This document shows, piece by piece, positions 12,301-27,049 of a stretch of 64,000 nt of DNA. Source of the DNA: Dirofilaria immitis (lineage: Eukaryota; Nematoda; Chromadorea; Rhabditida; Onchocercidae); contig JAKNDB010000110.1 in NCBI GenBank assembly GCA_024305405.1, forward strand, positions 558,001 to 622,000, read 5' to 3'. Numbering within the stretch: the stretch's first letter is position 1; each line of letters starts with the position of its first letter. Position numbers and translations under genes: made by a program. The notes below the pieces were generated by a model. That model searched no databases. It was given only the letters and a program-made list of their open reading frames with translations, and was not told the DNA's origin.

Positions 12301-15300
12301 TTTATTTACTCCCTATATTTTTGTGTACATATAAAATTTTGCTTTAATTCCTTTTAAGTTTTCCTTTCTTCTTGTTCTTCACTCCTCTTACAATAGCAGA
12401 TATTAGGAAAAGTGAACATTTTTTGAAATTCTAAACTAAATTTCACTGAATGATCATTTTATGTTAATTTTAATCGATTTGCGAATTTTTTTATACATGA
12501 ATGCATTACGCTCTAACTTAATAAAGTAATAACCAGTATTAAAGATATAAGTTGTAGCCTAAAAATCTTGAATAGTTTAAAACATTTCAATCTTATATAG
12601 TGCTTTTTTGGAACTGAAATGATAATGATTCAGAGAAGTGGAGACAACAAGAGATAATAAAACTGGTAAAAGTGTTGATAGAAAAAGAGAAGGAAGAAAA
12701 GAATGGCGAGAAATGCCTGGTCACATTGGAAATGTCAATTAATTAAAATGGTGTCTATGTCTGAAATAACAATCAACAATCTTTCAATTCTACCAACAAG
12801 GCGGTCTTTCATCTCTTTGTTAAAGATTTTTTGGGACTTAACGAATTTTGAAATCGTTTAAAAGAAACATTTCTGACTTGACGATTTCTTCGTTTAACAC
12901 CACATCAATCAAAAACACTCTTCGTTGAAAATGATACATCACATCACTCCTTTTCTCTCAATAACACTTCTGATGCAAATCCGATGAGCTCAGTATTTGA
13001 ACCTTCTGAATATCTTGCTTTTCTCAGACATCTTGTCGCTATAAATATCATCGAATCAGTAGTATATATATATATGTATACATGTATATCATCACTATCA
13101 ATTCGTTTGCAACAGTTTTGATGTGCCACAGCCGAGATACTCATCGATGTTTCCTTCAAAGAAAGCTGCAAGTATTGTCCATCGACTGAAATGTAATTTA
13201 GGGAGTGTGAAATGATGTTTTAAGGCGTCAATACTTTCGAAGCAGATTGTGGAGAGAAACAACATTTCATCGTAAATTACATCCGTGCATCCCTTTCACA
13301 ACTACCTCATTTTCACTCTCAGCATATTCTTACTCCATCGGACTTTTCTATTAGAAGCGACATTGTTCGGTTTCGGTGTTTTCGTAATGCTTCCTTTTAC
13401 TTCTTCCTTTCGTTTGTCGTCAGCTTTTGAAAAATGATTGTTTTCCATTAAAAATTCGAATGATATTTCCTTATCAACTCTCAAGAAATTCCTGTTTTAT
13501 GTTGTCCGATTATTTTTAACGATTATATATTTTTAAGTATTATCTGAGGTTCATATATTTCTAAGTTAAAAATAAACAATGATTGGAAATATTTAGTTTC
13601 CGCTCGCATTACTACTTCTATTTTTTTCACTTCTAGCGAATGTTGCAGCTGCACGCCGCGTCTTTTAAGCGAAGTGATCAGAAGTTCTCAGAATTCCTTT
13701 CACATATTCAGCAGAAATTTCGCGCAACTATTCACTGTAATCATCATTTCTATTGCTTCCTTATTTGAGAAATCGAAAATTTACATTCTAGTAGGTTGAA
13801 TAAAAGGTTTGGAATGTGTGTAAAGAAGTATTTTCGTTTCTTAGCCATAGCAGTAGTTGATAAGAGAGGGAATGGAGAGTATATGAATGTTACATATCTT
13901 ACCTCCTGGACTTTGCAATCATCTCTTATAACAGGTTATCTGGCTGTATAACAAACCTAGATATCTTCATCGCCTAGTTCTCACTTTATCTTCTAATCTA
14001 TTCAATGACAATTTGCAGAGAACATTTCATTGAAATGTTGTTCAATGTTAAATCTACTAACTTTTCTTCCTCCTTTTCTTCCTTTACATATATACGAACA
14101 TTAAAATGCTAACAATTTTATTAAAAATAATTATATTGGCTGGAGAAGTTGGAATCTTTTATGTCCTTGGAGTAGTAGCATCAAATAATAGAATGTACCA
14201 TATATCCCCACCTTTCATCTTACTTTTTTCCCAGGTCGTATATGTGTAATTAGGAGAAGTCACAATAATCTGAATGAGATGAAATTATCTGAGGTATCCA
14301 CCCAACATGATCTCCTTATCAACATTCAGTGACATGTTAAGAAAACAATCTCGTTAAACAGAGTTAGATATTTCTGTATCATTTTCTTCCACCATTTCTT
14401 TTTATCTGTTCTGCATAGATCATTTTTTCATCTTTTCTATAGCTTCATCTCCTTCTTTTCCATATGTTTCTCAAGTCTACTTGACATCAAACACCAAACT
14501 TTAAGAATAAAAGACATACAAAAATTTTTTCTTTCAAATTAGTCTGTTTTTCAGCTTAGAGATGCTTTTGAGATTACATATTTATAATATGTGTCGCAAC
14601 GGGATTCATCTATGATACTTCCTTCTTAGATTCGTTCCTTTCCGTTGTTGAAAATATTTTTGATTCTTTTCAGAGATATTATAAGTATTTGTTTTGGAAA
14701 TTAGCATTTCTAATACTACTTCTAGCTCATAATATCTGCGGTATTATGACTCATAAGTTAAAAATTTCTCGAGAACGATTTTGAAAAAGGATTTCTTGCT
14801 TTCGACCTAATATCGATCGCTTATCCAATTTATCAATTTTGGTAATCTTAAATATATCAAAGTTTTTTAATGAGAAAATGAAACATTTCTGATTGGTATC
14901 AATATTATTTTCTAGAAACGATGTAATGATGGACGGAGTTATGAATAATCTTCATAAAGCATCCGTTCAGATTGATGTGATAACACGAGTAAAAGAGGTG
15001 ACCAAGATAAATGAGAGTAATTGATCTTTCAGTAATGCTAATATTAAACTAATATTTCCGAGCTATTTGCGAGGAATAGAATAGAGAGAAGAAAAGAAAT
15101 GGAAATTAGGGCCTTGTTTGTGTATTCAAAAAACATTAATGGTGCCAACATTTTCCAAAGCGCTTAAAGGGAAAATTCATTTTACCTTCTAGTACATTGC
15201 TTTGATTCGATTGTTTTGTTGCTTTTTTTTACAACTTCACTTCATATTTCAATCTATTACTAATATGTTCTTACAAAAAGCTACTCGATTAGTGAGAAAG

Positions 15301-15643
15301 TAAAGATGAACGCTGCCATCAATAATGTCGTACACTGTGCATTTCCATTTATTTTTTGATTTATTAAAATAATTTAATTGGTTCATCAAACAGATTTCAA
15401 ATTATCCAGTAACTCTTTTAAAATGAACAGATATTATTTATAAATTTTTAAACTTTTTAAAATATTTGTTATGTGAAATTTACTACTTGTCTCTCTTAAG
15501 TGTCATATTTGTTTCTATAGGTACAACTAAATTTGTTTCTATAATACACAGTTGATTAAATCATCTGTCTATTCGTATTTGCGCACAATAATATCGAAGT
15601 CGAAGAAAAAAATGTGTGATTTTAAAGCGAAGAATGATAACAG
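12301..15643. other. Intergenic region upstream of gbb-1
   Basis: AT-rich, with only short ORFs. One minus-strand ORF (13302-13484) is lysine-rich and contains a KVRW tetrapeptide, but it has no other support. No exon chain was found. Confidence 0.55.
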
Positions 15644-18600
15644 ATGAAACAAATATCTGAATCCATAGGTGAAACAGCGAGTAATATAAAACAAGATGCG
15701 GTGCCAATGTTGATTTGGATTTTACTGATTACGAGCTGTGTATGCGACATTGTCAGTTCTGTGGACCTGCATATTGGAGGCGTTTTTCCGATGGAAGCAG
15801 GTTCGGGTGGATGGGCCGGTGGTGAAGCATGTTTACCGGCCGTCCAAATTGCTCTTCAGGATGTAAATGCCAATTCCAATATTTTACCGGGTTATATATT
15901 GAGGCTGCATTACCATAATAGTAAGGTATATATTCAGAAAATTTCTAGAATTGTTTCTTAATTATTAATTTCAATAAAAATTCATTGAAATGGAATTCTG
16001 CTGATGAACAATGCTATTAAAATTTTACGATACTTCGTTTTCATATAGCAGTAAAATAATATTTTACTTTTGTATAGTCTCATAATGAAATACTTCTATT
16101 AGGAAAACTGATTGTATTCATAATCAACTGTATTAACTTTCTCTCTAGCGTGGATCTTCATTTAGTGTCAGCCGGGTCTAGCAGCAAAGCAAATGTACGA
16201 ATTGCTATACAAGGCTCCAACAAAGCTGATGTTGCTAGCTGGTTGTAGTCCCGTGACAACTGTTTTTGCAGAAGCGGCTCCAGTATGGAATTTGGTTGTG
16301 GTAGGTATTCTTGCTCAGTTCCTTACAGATTTTTATTTATTATAAATAAGTCTGGATTTTAATTTAATTCCTTTGATGCATTGTTTTTAGCTCTCCTACG
16401 GTGGCAGCTCTCCAGCGCTCTCCAACAGACATCGTTTCCCGACACTTTTTAGAACTCATCCAACTGCAAATATGCAAAATCCAACAAGGTTTAATTTTTT
16501 TGTTTTGTAATTCTTTCTATACATAAGTTTGGATTTTGTGATTTCACCCACACATAATTTATTTCAGATTTTGTATGAAAATTTACATTGGGCACATTTT
16601 TTTGCAGGCTAAAACTCTTCCAAAAATTTAAGTGGAAGAAAATAACGATTTTGCAGTCAGTTGAAGAAGTATTCACCTCAACAGCTAAGGATCTTGAAGA
16701 ACAATGCAGGGAGAAGGGTATACGAGTTGAACGACAAAGCTTTTATGGTGATCCATCTGATGCCGTAAAAACCTTGGTACGTCAGGATGCTCGCATCATT
16801 GTTGGTTTGTTCTACGTTACTGAGGCTCGACGTGTACTTTGTCAGGTAAGCATTTAAACCTGTACAAACAATTGCAGGAATTATGGATACGTTCGGAAAA
16901 GTCATATTTAAAAGGAAATATTATTTTTAAGAATTTCATAAATAACCTCGTGTTTTATAGGCATATAAGCATGATCTCTACGGTAGAAAATATGTTTGGT
17001 TTTTCATCGGTTGGTATGCTGATACGTGGTTCATTCCACCGGCTGACGAACCACTTAACTGCACTGCCGAGCAAGTTAGTTGATTGATTATAGCCTAACA
17101 TGAAAATCGGAAGAACTAATAAAAACTTCTGTTGTGCATAAAAATTAGCAACATGTAAATTTCACGATACAAAAGATAACTATGTTAAAGAAATTCATTT
17201 TAGATGATCAAAGCAGCACAGTATCATATTACAACAGAAAGTATAATGTTAAGTAGAGACGAGGAACTGACAGTTTCTGGAATGACCGGTAAGCAGTTCC
17301 AGAAACGACTGATGAGTATGTTAACTACTGATCCAGCTGAAACTGGCGGTTTTCCAGAAGCTCCTAGCATATGACGCTGTCTGGTAAATTACTTTTCCAC
17401 TTCTTCTGAGAAAAATCATTAGAAATTTTAGAAATTAATATGGTTCTAATTTTTCGGAACATATATATATATATACATAAGGCTTTGCAAAACTTTTCTA
17501 CTACAAAGTTCAAATCCGGCACATCTTCGTAATCAGTGCATGGTAGTTATTGGGCAAGGTCTCAGAAGCTTGAAATATGATATAACATGTTGTCCTAGAA
17601 GACTAGTACTGCAGATTTGTTTGAAGATGTGCAGTTGTCTATGATGTGATGTGAAAGACTGGAACTTTTTAATGTTTTCGTATAGAATTTTCAGTGAGCT
17701 GTGATTATTTCTATCAGATATTAACTGATCATTTACATAGTTTTCTCTCTACTATGCATATATAAAAGTGATAGAAGGCTTTTATGGTATTTTTTTCCTT
17801 GCAGAAAAATTCACAAAAACCTTTATATTTCTGAAATACAATCAATGTTAAAAACTTGAGAAAAAATTTTGAGCGTTCTCAATTTTGAAGTTTGTCTAGA
17901 AGAAAAATCGTGTGTTTTAGGTCCTGAAAATTAACCGTTGTTTTCGTGAATGACTTGGGCTTTTTTAAAAATATTTTTCGGATCGACGCCAGACTAGTCA
18001 ACTTAGTTCATAACGAATGCATGTTTAAAACTCCAAGTAGTGAAATAGTTCTTGGTGAAATTACACCATATTGAAATGTGAAATAGAGAGCCTTAACGGG
18101 TGTTTCACTATGGGAGGATTCTTTCTTATTCCTGAGGTTAACAAATACATAATTTTTAACATGTGAGCATTTAAAATGTATCATAATATCAATTTTTGCA
18201 GTGCACTATGAAGAACTATATTGCCTTACAGAAATATTCCTTTCAAAATTATCTCATCGTTCTTTTGCAACAATCTGTTGTAGCTCGTTTCTTAATCATA
18301 ATCGGTACTCTTTTGTGGTATCAGGCAGTTATTTGTCAAAATTCTGTTTGCAGGGCAGTTGCATTAGCTTTCAATTGCACACTATCAAAACTTCAAACAG
18401 GACAGAGTCTTGAGGATTTTGCTTATAATAATACAAGCATAGCAGAAAAATTATTCAGCTGCGTTAAAGATACTCAATTTCGCGGTGTTTCAGTAAGCTC
18501 TAAATCTTTATCGCTTTTAATAACAAAATTGCATTGAGAGATCTATCAACCTAATACATTTGGAAGTCATATTCGAATTTTCAGGGTCAGGTTATGTTCA

Positions 18601-21600
18601 ATGATCTTGGCGACCGCATAGCTCGGACACAAATTGAACAGCTACAAGGTTAGATATGAAAGAATTTTTCCAGTGTTTTTGTTTCACTGGTTCCTCGACG
18701 TTACTGAAACTTTCAAATACTTGATACGGAAGAATCAGTTCTATATAACACCATAAATATTTGTGATAGATGGGAAATACCAAATGTTGGGTATTTACGA
18801 TACAACGACACTTCATATGGACTGGTATGGTAAGGAAAAATTTGCAACGGTAAATGGATTACCTCCTCCGGATTCTACTCTTATACAAGAATGGCTTCTT
18901 ACCGTTGATCTAGAGGTTATGTTTTTACGAGTAACTTATCATTTCAATCATTTTAATTTAAAAAATTTGGCAGTAACCGTCAATTCTCAATTATAAAATT
19001 CAACGGAAGACTGATTGGCTACTGTTTCAGTTATATTATGCAATTGCGTTATTGGCGGTAATCGGAATCTTTATTGCATGTATCATACTCATATTTAACG
19101 TCAGGAACTCTGATAGGATGTCAGTTTTTATTAATGGAATTATTGAACTTGATTGCTATTCCAACCATTGCTTTTTTAGTTTTCTTCGTGAGAAGAAATG
19201 ACTTATAAGTGATGGTCATTTAAAGATTGCATTTAAAATAAAAATCACTCATTCATTATAGTCACAATGTATTGAACACTTCGTTCTTGAAACTTCTTAA
19301 ATGCACTAAAAAAATTCTCTTGATTGCACTTCAACTTACTCGTCTTGAACAGATATTTTAGTGTTGTAGAATTCCTTCTTATTCCTGAGATCAACAAATA
19401 TACATAATTCTTAAATGTGTGAGCATTCAGAATGTCTCAAAATATCAATTTTTGCAGTGTACTATGAAGAACTATATTACCTTGCAGAAATATTTCTTTG
19501 AAAACTTTATTTCATCGTTCTTTTGCAACAATCTGATGTTAACATGGCTCAGATCAAAAAAATTTCATTGTACAGAAGTATTAAGAATTGCACATTTCAT
19601 ACCAATTTTACTTCATATTAATTTAAAAAAGGATTAAACGATTAAGCTGCAATAGTGAAATTAACGCTGCTCATATGGAAATATTTAAATTTGATTTGGT
19701 ATTAGCATTATTCTGAAATTAGATTAAAATTCAGATTTCAGCAAATAATAATAACCACTGCTTGTTACTTATCCGACAGCATTTTGTATGGGTGCGATAT
19801 AAAATTTTATGATTCGTAAAAAGAAAAATTTCCTGGGATTTATATTCAGGATAATAATGGAATCTCAACCGCAGTGTAACAATGTACTTCTGGCCGGATG
19901 TATACTTTGCTGCCTAAGCCTGTTGTTATTGGGTCTACCAGCACGTGGAATCACTGTTCCAAAGCATTCATTCACAATACTCTGTCATGTAAGTTCAAAC
20001 TGAAGTGAAATTGAAATGAGATTAAGACTTAGATTTGATTTTTATTGTTCGTTTAATTGAAATGGTTTCAATTTTTAGTCACAAATATCACTTTTGATGG
20101 TTGGTTTCACGTTTGCTTATGGGTCGATGTTTGCCAAAGTCTGGGTTGTTCACCGGTTAGGCGCAGCGGAGAATCATCACCTGATTTCCAGGCCATCTAC
20201 GGATCAGGTAGCTTGAATATCAAACAATACCGTACTTTATTTCCACCACGTTTCATCACTTTTGTAGTTTCCACCTTTTCGATATGAAATCCCATAACCA
20301 AAATCATGACATATTTGCTACTTTATGTTTGCAGCCGGTCCCTGCCTACAGATTCTACCTCGTAGTTACTGCATTTTTGTGGTTGATGTAATCATAATAG
20401 CTTGTTGGTTTACATTTGATCCAATTCAAAGGATTGAACAACGATTTCCACTACAAGTAAGTTTTAAAGTGGGTATTTTTTAAGGGCTATACATTTTACA
20501 TTTTCTTAATCCCAGAAAAAGTTCGATAAAAAATTGTCTCTGGATGGCATCAAGAATTAGGTTCAATGGTGCAAAATTCATTTATTTGTAAAAATTTGAT
20601 CTTTTTGTGTTGGACCTATATATTTTTCTTTATTTTGTTGTTTATTTATAGGAGCCACCGATGGGAACTGAAGAAGATGTTATGCTTCTACCAATCCTTG
20701 AACTATGTCAAAGTAAACGACAAGAAATGTGGACAGGTATTAAACTTTTCGAAAATTTCGTCAAATTCCCATATACAAATTAAAATTCTGTGGAGCAGTG
20801 AAGAAATTTTGAATCTTTATCAAAGAATTATGATTATTTTCTGGTAAATTTAAATGCTTTATAAATAAAAAGTTCTTCCGACAACGTCCTTCTGAGACGA
20901 AGCATCAAGAAGCGTTATGTTTTGATACTTTCGAGGGCAGTTGTACTGTTATATTTTGTAGCGAGAAATATTTTTATGTCTCTTTGATATATGATTTTTC
21001 TTTTCTCTTGCAATTAATAATACTTTCTTTTTCTTCAGAAAACCTGATAATGTTGCCGTAGGAAATAGTTGAATTGTTCTCGAAACTTAAATTTCAGACA
21101 TTAAGAAATTATTATAGGCTTGGTAATGGGTTATAAATGCTTACTGCTGGTGCTCGGTCTTTTTCTTGCATATGAAACGCGTAATTTAAAACCTCTTTTT
21201 GTGAATGATTTACGTTTCGTTGGTTTGGCTATATATAATGTCGCCGTATTATCATTAATAACTGGACCAGTTGTCACTTTTCTTATTCGATCTCAATCCG
21301 ATGCCAATTTTGCTTTTATCAGCATTACTGGTTTCTTTTTATTCGTTTAAAACTATTCTTCTTTGTTCAAAGACTAAATTACAAAATTGAGGTACTTAGT
21401 ACATGTTAGGCTGCTGGCACCAACAAGTCTGAAACCATCGATAGTGATGGTCAAATAAGTGGAAAAATAAGAATGAACGCACCATTATTATTACGACGCA
21501 CACTACAATGAATTGTTGGATATTTAAAGTGATACATGTATGTAATATCGGAGCACCGCTTTACCATATCATCCATATGTATTTTAATCATCCGGATTCG

Positions 21601-22368
21601 GATTTTACCGAATTTTGAATGCTTGAAAATGAGTGCTACAAGAAAATATGTGCTATCATAGTTTCAGTTTTATTGAGTACATATATAACGCTTGGCCTAA
21701 TATTTTTGCCAAAAATTGTTCATATACGTCGGATACCTAAAAGTGGTGAGAAAAATGATGGTACTAAACCACTCTATCATCCAGATGTTGCCGGAATGGA
21801 ACAAAAACGGTGTCAACAGCTTGTTCATGAGAATGCTGATCTGAAGTGTCAAATAGAATATGCTAGTTCCTTCTTAAAATTTATTTCTCTTAGAATGAAA
21901 ATATTTCTAAATCCTTGCTTTTGATATTTTCATAATGTTTATTACTTCACTACAAACAATTCCGATTTTTTCCTGAAGAAATCTTATCCGGAAATATTTT
22001 CCAGAAGGAAAAAAATCGCGGATTATCGGCAGCGTTTGGGGAAGCATGTTCAAGAAGCAACTGGTATTCCACTTTGTGAACGTATATGTGGCAGTACTAG
22101 CGATGACATAACACATTCACTTCCAACTGCACTCACAACAACTGCCTTGATTGAAAATTTGCCAAGCGAATATACCGGTATATTTTCGGCATTAGCAGGA
22201 ATAAATTTTTCTAATTACGGAATTTCCCTTGAAAAATTCCAGAAGGATTTCAGCTCTGATTTTGACATTTCGAGACTACTTACAAGGCGGTTTCTTACTA
22301 TAGTTTGGCTCTCACAGTCTTTCTCGATATTTGATTCCCTCAGTCATCCGTATTTCTTCGCTGGCTAG
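15644..22368 (+). CDS. gbb-1: Metabotropic GABA-B receptor subunit 1
   Basis: Exons: 15644-15925, 16166-16300, 16391-16488, 16608-16845, 16961-17074, 17204-17383, 18354-18492, 18585-18648, 18770-18915, 19031-19119, 19850-19988, 20079-20207, 20335-20456, 20652-20736, 21118-21330, 21668-21845, 22005-22368. They encode roughly 900 aa. This is a class C GPCR subunit that binds GABA and couples to Gi/o at the neuronal plasma membrane. Seen: a signal-anchor-like stretch ([13 protein letters not shown]), a Venus-flytrap domain with [36 protein letters not shown] and [20 protein letters not shown], then seven hydrophobic segments including WFTFDPIQR and ending near [14 protein letters not shown] heptad-like tail ([21 protein letters not shown]) suits the coiled coil used for heterodimerisation. 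Two exons carry frame-breaking deletions (near 17363 and 20375); all other junction phases agree. The ATG lies right after ataacag, so trans-splicing or an upstream exon is possible. The C-terminal exon end is the least certain part. Confidence 0.92.
18118..18277. repeat. Intronic duplicated element, copy 1
   Basis: About 160 bp in the intron before the seventh gbb-1 exon. It resembles 19371-19535 along its whole length with scattered substitutions and small indels, sharing for instance atatcaatttttgcagtg and atcgttcttttgcaac. It has no recognised transposon ends. Confidence 0.85.
19371..19535. repeat. Intronic duplicated element, copy 2
   Basis: The second copy of the 160-bp element, in the intron between the exons ending at 19119 and starting at 19850, in the same orientation as copy 1. 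Confidence 0.85.
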
Positions 22369-25300
22369 AAATCTGAAATGCTTCGTATATAATAGCAGAG
22401 TCGATAGATACGGAGTTTTAATAAGATACCTCCTATGTCTTAAAAACGGCCGTAGAAGAAATAAAAAGACTATTATGCAAATTCCCAACGAATCGTAAGT
22501 TGCGCTCCGAAGCTGAAGAGAAAATTTTTCTATAATTCAGAAACTGTTTTCTTTTACCCGGAGCTTAACTTCGAAAGAAATTGTATTGGGTTTTCAATTT
22601 ATAGATAAATACAACAGTAATTATGAAGAGGTGGAAAACGAAGATACATCGTCAACATTCAGCGAATTATTTCTGTGAAACTTACCAGGATGTATATCTT
22701 TGCTTTATTCTTGATAAAAATCAGAAATTTTATCTCGCAGCATTTCCGGCTCCTGTAAGCGAAGCTATTTTATACTACTTGATGCTCGGGATCAACATAG
22801 TTTGCGAAGCTGCAGTCGAATCCTTTATTCCCACAAATTTATACAGAATAGTCAGGTTATCTGTTATCAAATAAAATGAATGAAGAACGAAATGGAATTC
22901 TGATCAATCTATTATCACTTTCTAATAAATTAGAATATTTTACATTCCCAGTTCTTCCACAAATGCATCACTCCATTCTTCAGTATTCCCTTACCAATTA
23001 ATGGAGAGTTTCTACCTGACAACGAAAAGTGCTGCCTTTCACAATAGATTAGTTATCCCCCAACATAAAGCATGAGCTTGACCAAAACAGATCTTATAAG
23101 CCAAGCTGTTGTGATCTTATCCCTATAAATGATAGCATTAAATAAATCCCTTAAAAATGCTATAAAAAGTTGCGGCAAACTATATTTCAAAAAATTTTAT
23201 GACACTTAAATGAAGATTTGAGTAACATTTAATGAGCCACTGAATCCTGTAAAAGCAAATTCAAAAAAACAAATGTGAGATTATAATATGATATCCACGT
23301 GGCAGACTGTAAAAGAAAAACTAGCAGGAGAACAGTATTTTGTCATTTGAATATGGAGAAATTAATGAATAAAAAAGCGCTATGCAGAAAAAATTGCTTT
23401 CACGACGATATGTTTTCCCAATGTAAATCAAGCGTTCCGCCCATCGGATAAAACCCTACTTAGCAAACAAGTGTGTGATCTTTAGTGTGTAAAAATATTC
23501 AGACCGTTTTCTAATCAACAATTTAAGAGGTAACCTCGTCCAATACTACCTCATTCACTGCTTATCGGACATCTTATATTAATCTTTGTTCCACATCTCC
23601 CTCTTATAAACGAAATAATGAATCTAAGTTACTCAATATGTAATATTCAGTACTTTTCGGATTATTCTAAACAAAAGTGACAATACTGCACAGTTCAACA
23701 CTGCTAAATTCCTCTTTTATCTTCCATTACCTAATAACCGTAACACTAACTTCGCTTCTTATTTAAAATCTTGATTATAGAACTCCATTTTCTTAATTTT
23801 GATTGCTAATACTGACTCTAATTTTCAAATTATACAAAATTAAGAAAAGAAATAACAATACGCAGCGTAACGTGATGTAAACGACAATTAAAAATGAACA
23901 GAGAGATGAAAAAGCATATAAAAATGAATGATTATTCACCAACCATGTATACAAAGCGCAGTGCAACAGCTGGTCGGTTTACAAGAGTAAATAGGCGTTT
24001 AAATAGCTTAACATGATTTCTAAATATTCCTGAATTAAAAAAATAGGCTATGAATATCGATCTATAATACATGAGGTATTATACTTCACGACACTTTAGT
24101 TGATCTCCACAATTCGCTCTCTTGTAAAGTATCAAAGGTAAATATCATAAACTGTTACTGCACCACAGTGTCATGTTGTTCAAGGCAGTAGGCCAAACAA
24201 GATATGAGAGCGCCTCCCTGAAAATTTCATATAAATCATCATATTTGACTAAAGTGTTTGTAACATGCACTGATTTAAAAGAACAGTGATAATTAATTTG
24301 AAACTAACACTTAATATGTTATGATCTCCAAACATTTATCTTAAATGCTAGTATTTGCAAAAAGAGAATTTCAATTCAGAATATATCGGCTGATCAAAAA
24401 GATGAAGTGCTAGATCCACCCCAGCTTATTTTTTCATTTTTATAGCATTCTAATGTTTCCAAAATAATATAGCATTGTAATTCAAATAGCATTCCCTAAA
24501 AGAAAATGCGTCATTCGTTCAAGCAAGGATACTATTGAATCTTAACATTACTTCTTTAAAGATAATCAAGAAACTCGATGAAAAAACCAGCGATTAGATT
24601 CAAGTAAACTACTTCCCTAAAGAAAGCAAAATAATGGAAATAAATTGCATAGCATAAACAGATTTCCAGCCATAAAACTAGCATATGAAAGATTCATCTA
24701 TGTGAATAAAAATAGGATAAATGGTAAGCTTAAAATTTTCGCCGCCAAACGAAAGAAAAACTCAACAAATTCCTAAAATTATAAAATATTTAATTACATT
24801 AAATAGTCGCTTATTACGATTTTGGTGTAAAGAAAGCACTAAGTAGAATAAATTCTAACAAAAATCTCAATTATTCCTAAAATACTGATACTAACTCAAG
24901 GAAGACAAGTCCGCCTCTTTTTAATGTGAAGTCCAATGGAGACAACACTAAAATGAATGTACTGCTTAGACGCGCAAAATGGCGATCTAATTTTCCAATA
25001 ACAAAAATTTCCTATGTAGTCGTACAGAATATTTTGTGGAAGATAAAGGCTTAAGTAAAATTAGATGAATTTAACATGAGATCATTTCGCATAATTTTAT
25101 AACAATTAAGATGATCTGATTCTCGTTGCAAGAAATAATGAAAAATGGAACTCATGAAGTGCACAAGTATCATCTGAGTGCCAAAGTTAAGATAGAACAG
25201 CCGAACAACTATTTCGATGTCGATGATTGGGCTAATTTATTATACCCATCCTAGGAAGTTCAAAAAACAATGGTAAACAATCTAGATTAGCCCATTTTAA

Positions 25301-27040
25301 ATACATTTCCAGTGATGCTGTTTCATACATTTTTGAAGAGCTTCAGGTATTTTTTTGAAAGATTAAAAATAGCAATTTTTAGGAAAAAATGACAACAGTT
25401 ACTAAATACTTGAGGAAGTAAACTATTCTTTTTCTTGGCAAATGCAGGAGGTGTTAAAACATCTTTTGTGAATACTGCTTTAATAAACTATGTAATTAAT
25501 AACATGACCGCTGAAAAAAAATAGCAATAATTCCTTCCCGATCAATGAACCTTTGAAATCTCAGGTATATCAATCATAATGTAAAATCGATTTCACAAAT
25601 TGACAACACTATGTTTTATGTATGTTAGGTTACTACACAATCATACAGCAGAAGTGAATCTTTTGCTGTTGAATATAAACAACTCTCCCATCTTCATAGA
25701 ATAATGAATGGATTGACGAGATCGAAAGAATATCTGTCCAAATCATTTCAAAGCACTAAATAATCCAGCGGATAATTGAACCGCTACTCGAATGATAAGA
25801 TGACATGCGATATCTTAGCGTAACTTTTTGATATCTGTGCAGCATGGTACTACGAAAGTATGCCTATATTTGTTCGATCTCTTTATCGCTCACTAGGTTC
25901 TTTCTGCAAATGTCACAGTGCAACGACGAAAGGAGACAATGGTAAAGTTTCGACATGCAAATGTCCTTTCCAGCAGAACTAAGGAGCAGTAGCATCAATG
26001 ACAACCAGTAACATCTTACTCAGTAGCTTTTCCAAGATAACGAGGAACAAGAACAAGAACTCTGGACAACAAATGAACAACGATAATAACATCAAATCTT
26101 AATCCGAACGAAAAGTAATTACTGGCACTAAGCGTCGTCGATGCAACACATCCTTCCTCTCTTCATCGTTTTTCATGGATTTTTATCTGTTTTGTACCAT
26201 TCATCAAGAAAATTCGCCAGAATGAAAATTACATACTTTCTCTTGCTGCATTAAATGGAAAATCTTATGACGGATACTTTCCTTGTTTTCCTCTACATCC
26301 AGTCTTCGGGAATGAATTCTAAATAATTCGCATTTGAAAAACATTAGAACTTCCATATATCCACACTTAATAATCTTAAAATTTTTGTAAACAGGAAAAA
26401 TTCACGACATTCAATCCTAAGTTACACCACAAAACTAAGAGCACACATCATCTCACTCTCTGTAGCTAAGTGACTACTGACACAGGATAACAATGTGAAT
26501 ATATTATGATTGATTCTTTACAAATACCATTGAAAATTTCTAAGCACATTGCCAAATCCCTGCAGTAAACCTTTAATATTATGTCCAATAAGTCGTCACT
26601 TTGCTCACCACATTTTCATAGCACCAAACACGTACCCGTGAAGTTCTATGTTATCGATCCACTACACTAATCCCTTCAAAATTACTTCATACTTTGATGA
26701 ATCTTTCAACGAAAAAGCTTTAGAAGTTTAGAAAGAAAACGATAGGTAGCCTTCCGATTTTCAGTCTTCATCCGATTTTCAGTCCTCACGTGATTGATTC
26801 TAACTCTGGGAAAAAAACAGAATGAAAGAATCATCCATGGGACAGATCAAAATCCAACGAGTAAATTCACATTTTTGTTCGTTTGCAGTTTGATGAATAT
26901 TAAATTTCATGCTTAATCCACCAACAATACGGGCGATTGGTGACGTAAGAAAGAGACGAAAGAGAACAAATAAGTCGACATGTAGTGAGGCATGCCATAC
27001 GCTCTTGCTAGCGATCTCGTTGCAAAATCAATAAAACTTG
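22369..27040. other. Gene-poor AT-rich intergenic region
   Basis: About 4.6 kb downstream of gbb-1. Only short ORFs occur. The plus ORF at 22623-22874 could be 3' sequence of gbb-1 or nothing. A short tandem of ccgattttcagtc lies near 26754-26788. I see no other structure. Confidence 0.5.
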
Positions 27041-27049
27041 TACTCTTAC

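Noticed and set aside
13302..13484. Lys-rich 60-codon minus ORF with a PP1-like KVRW motif
   Set aside because: A four-residue motif is too short to count, and no exon context was found.
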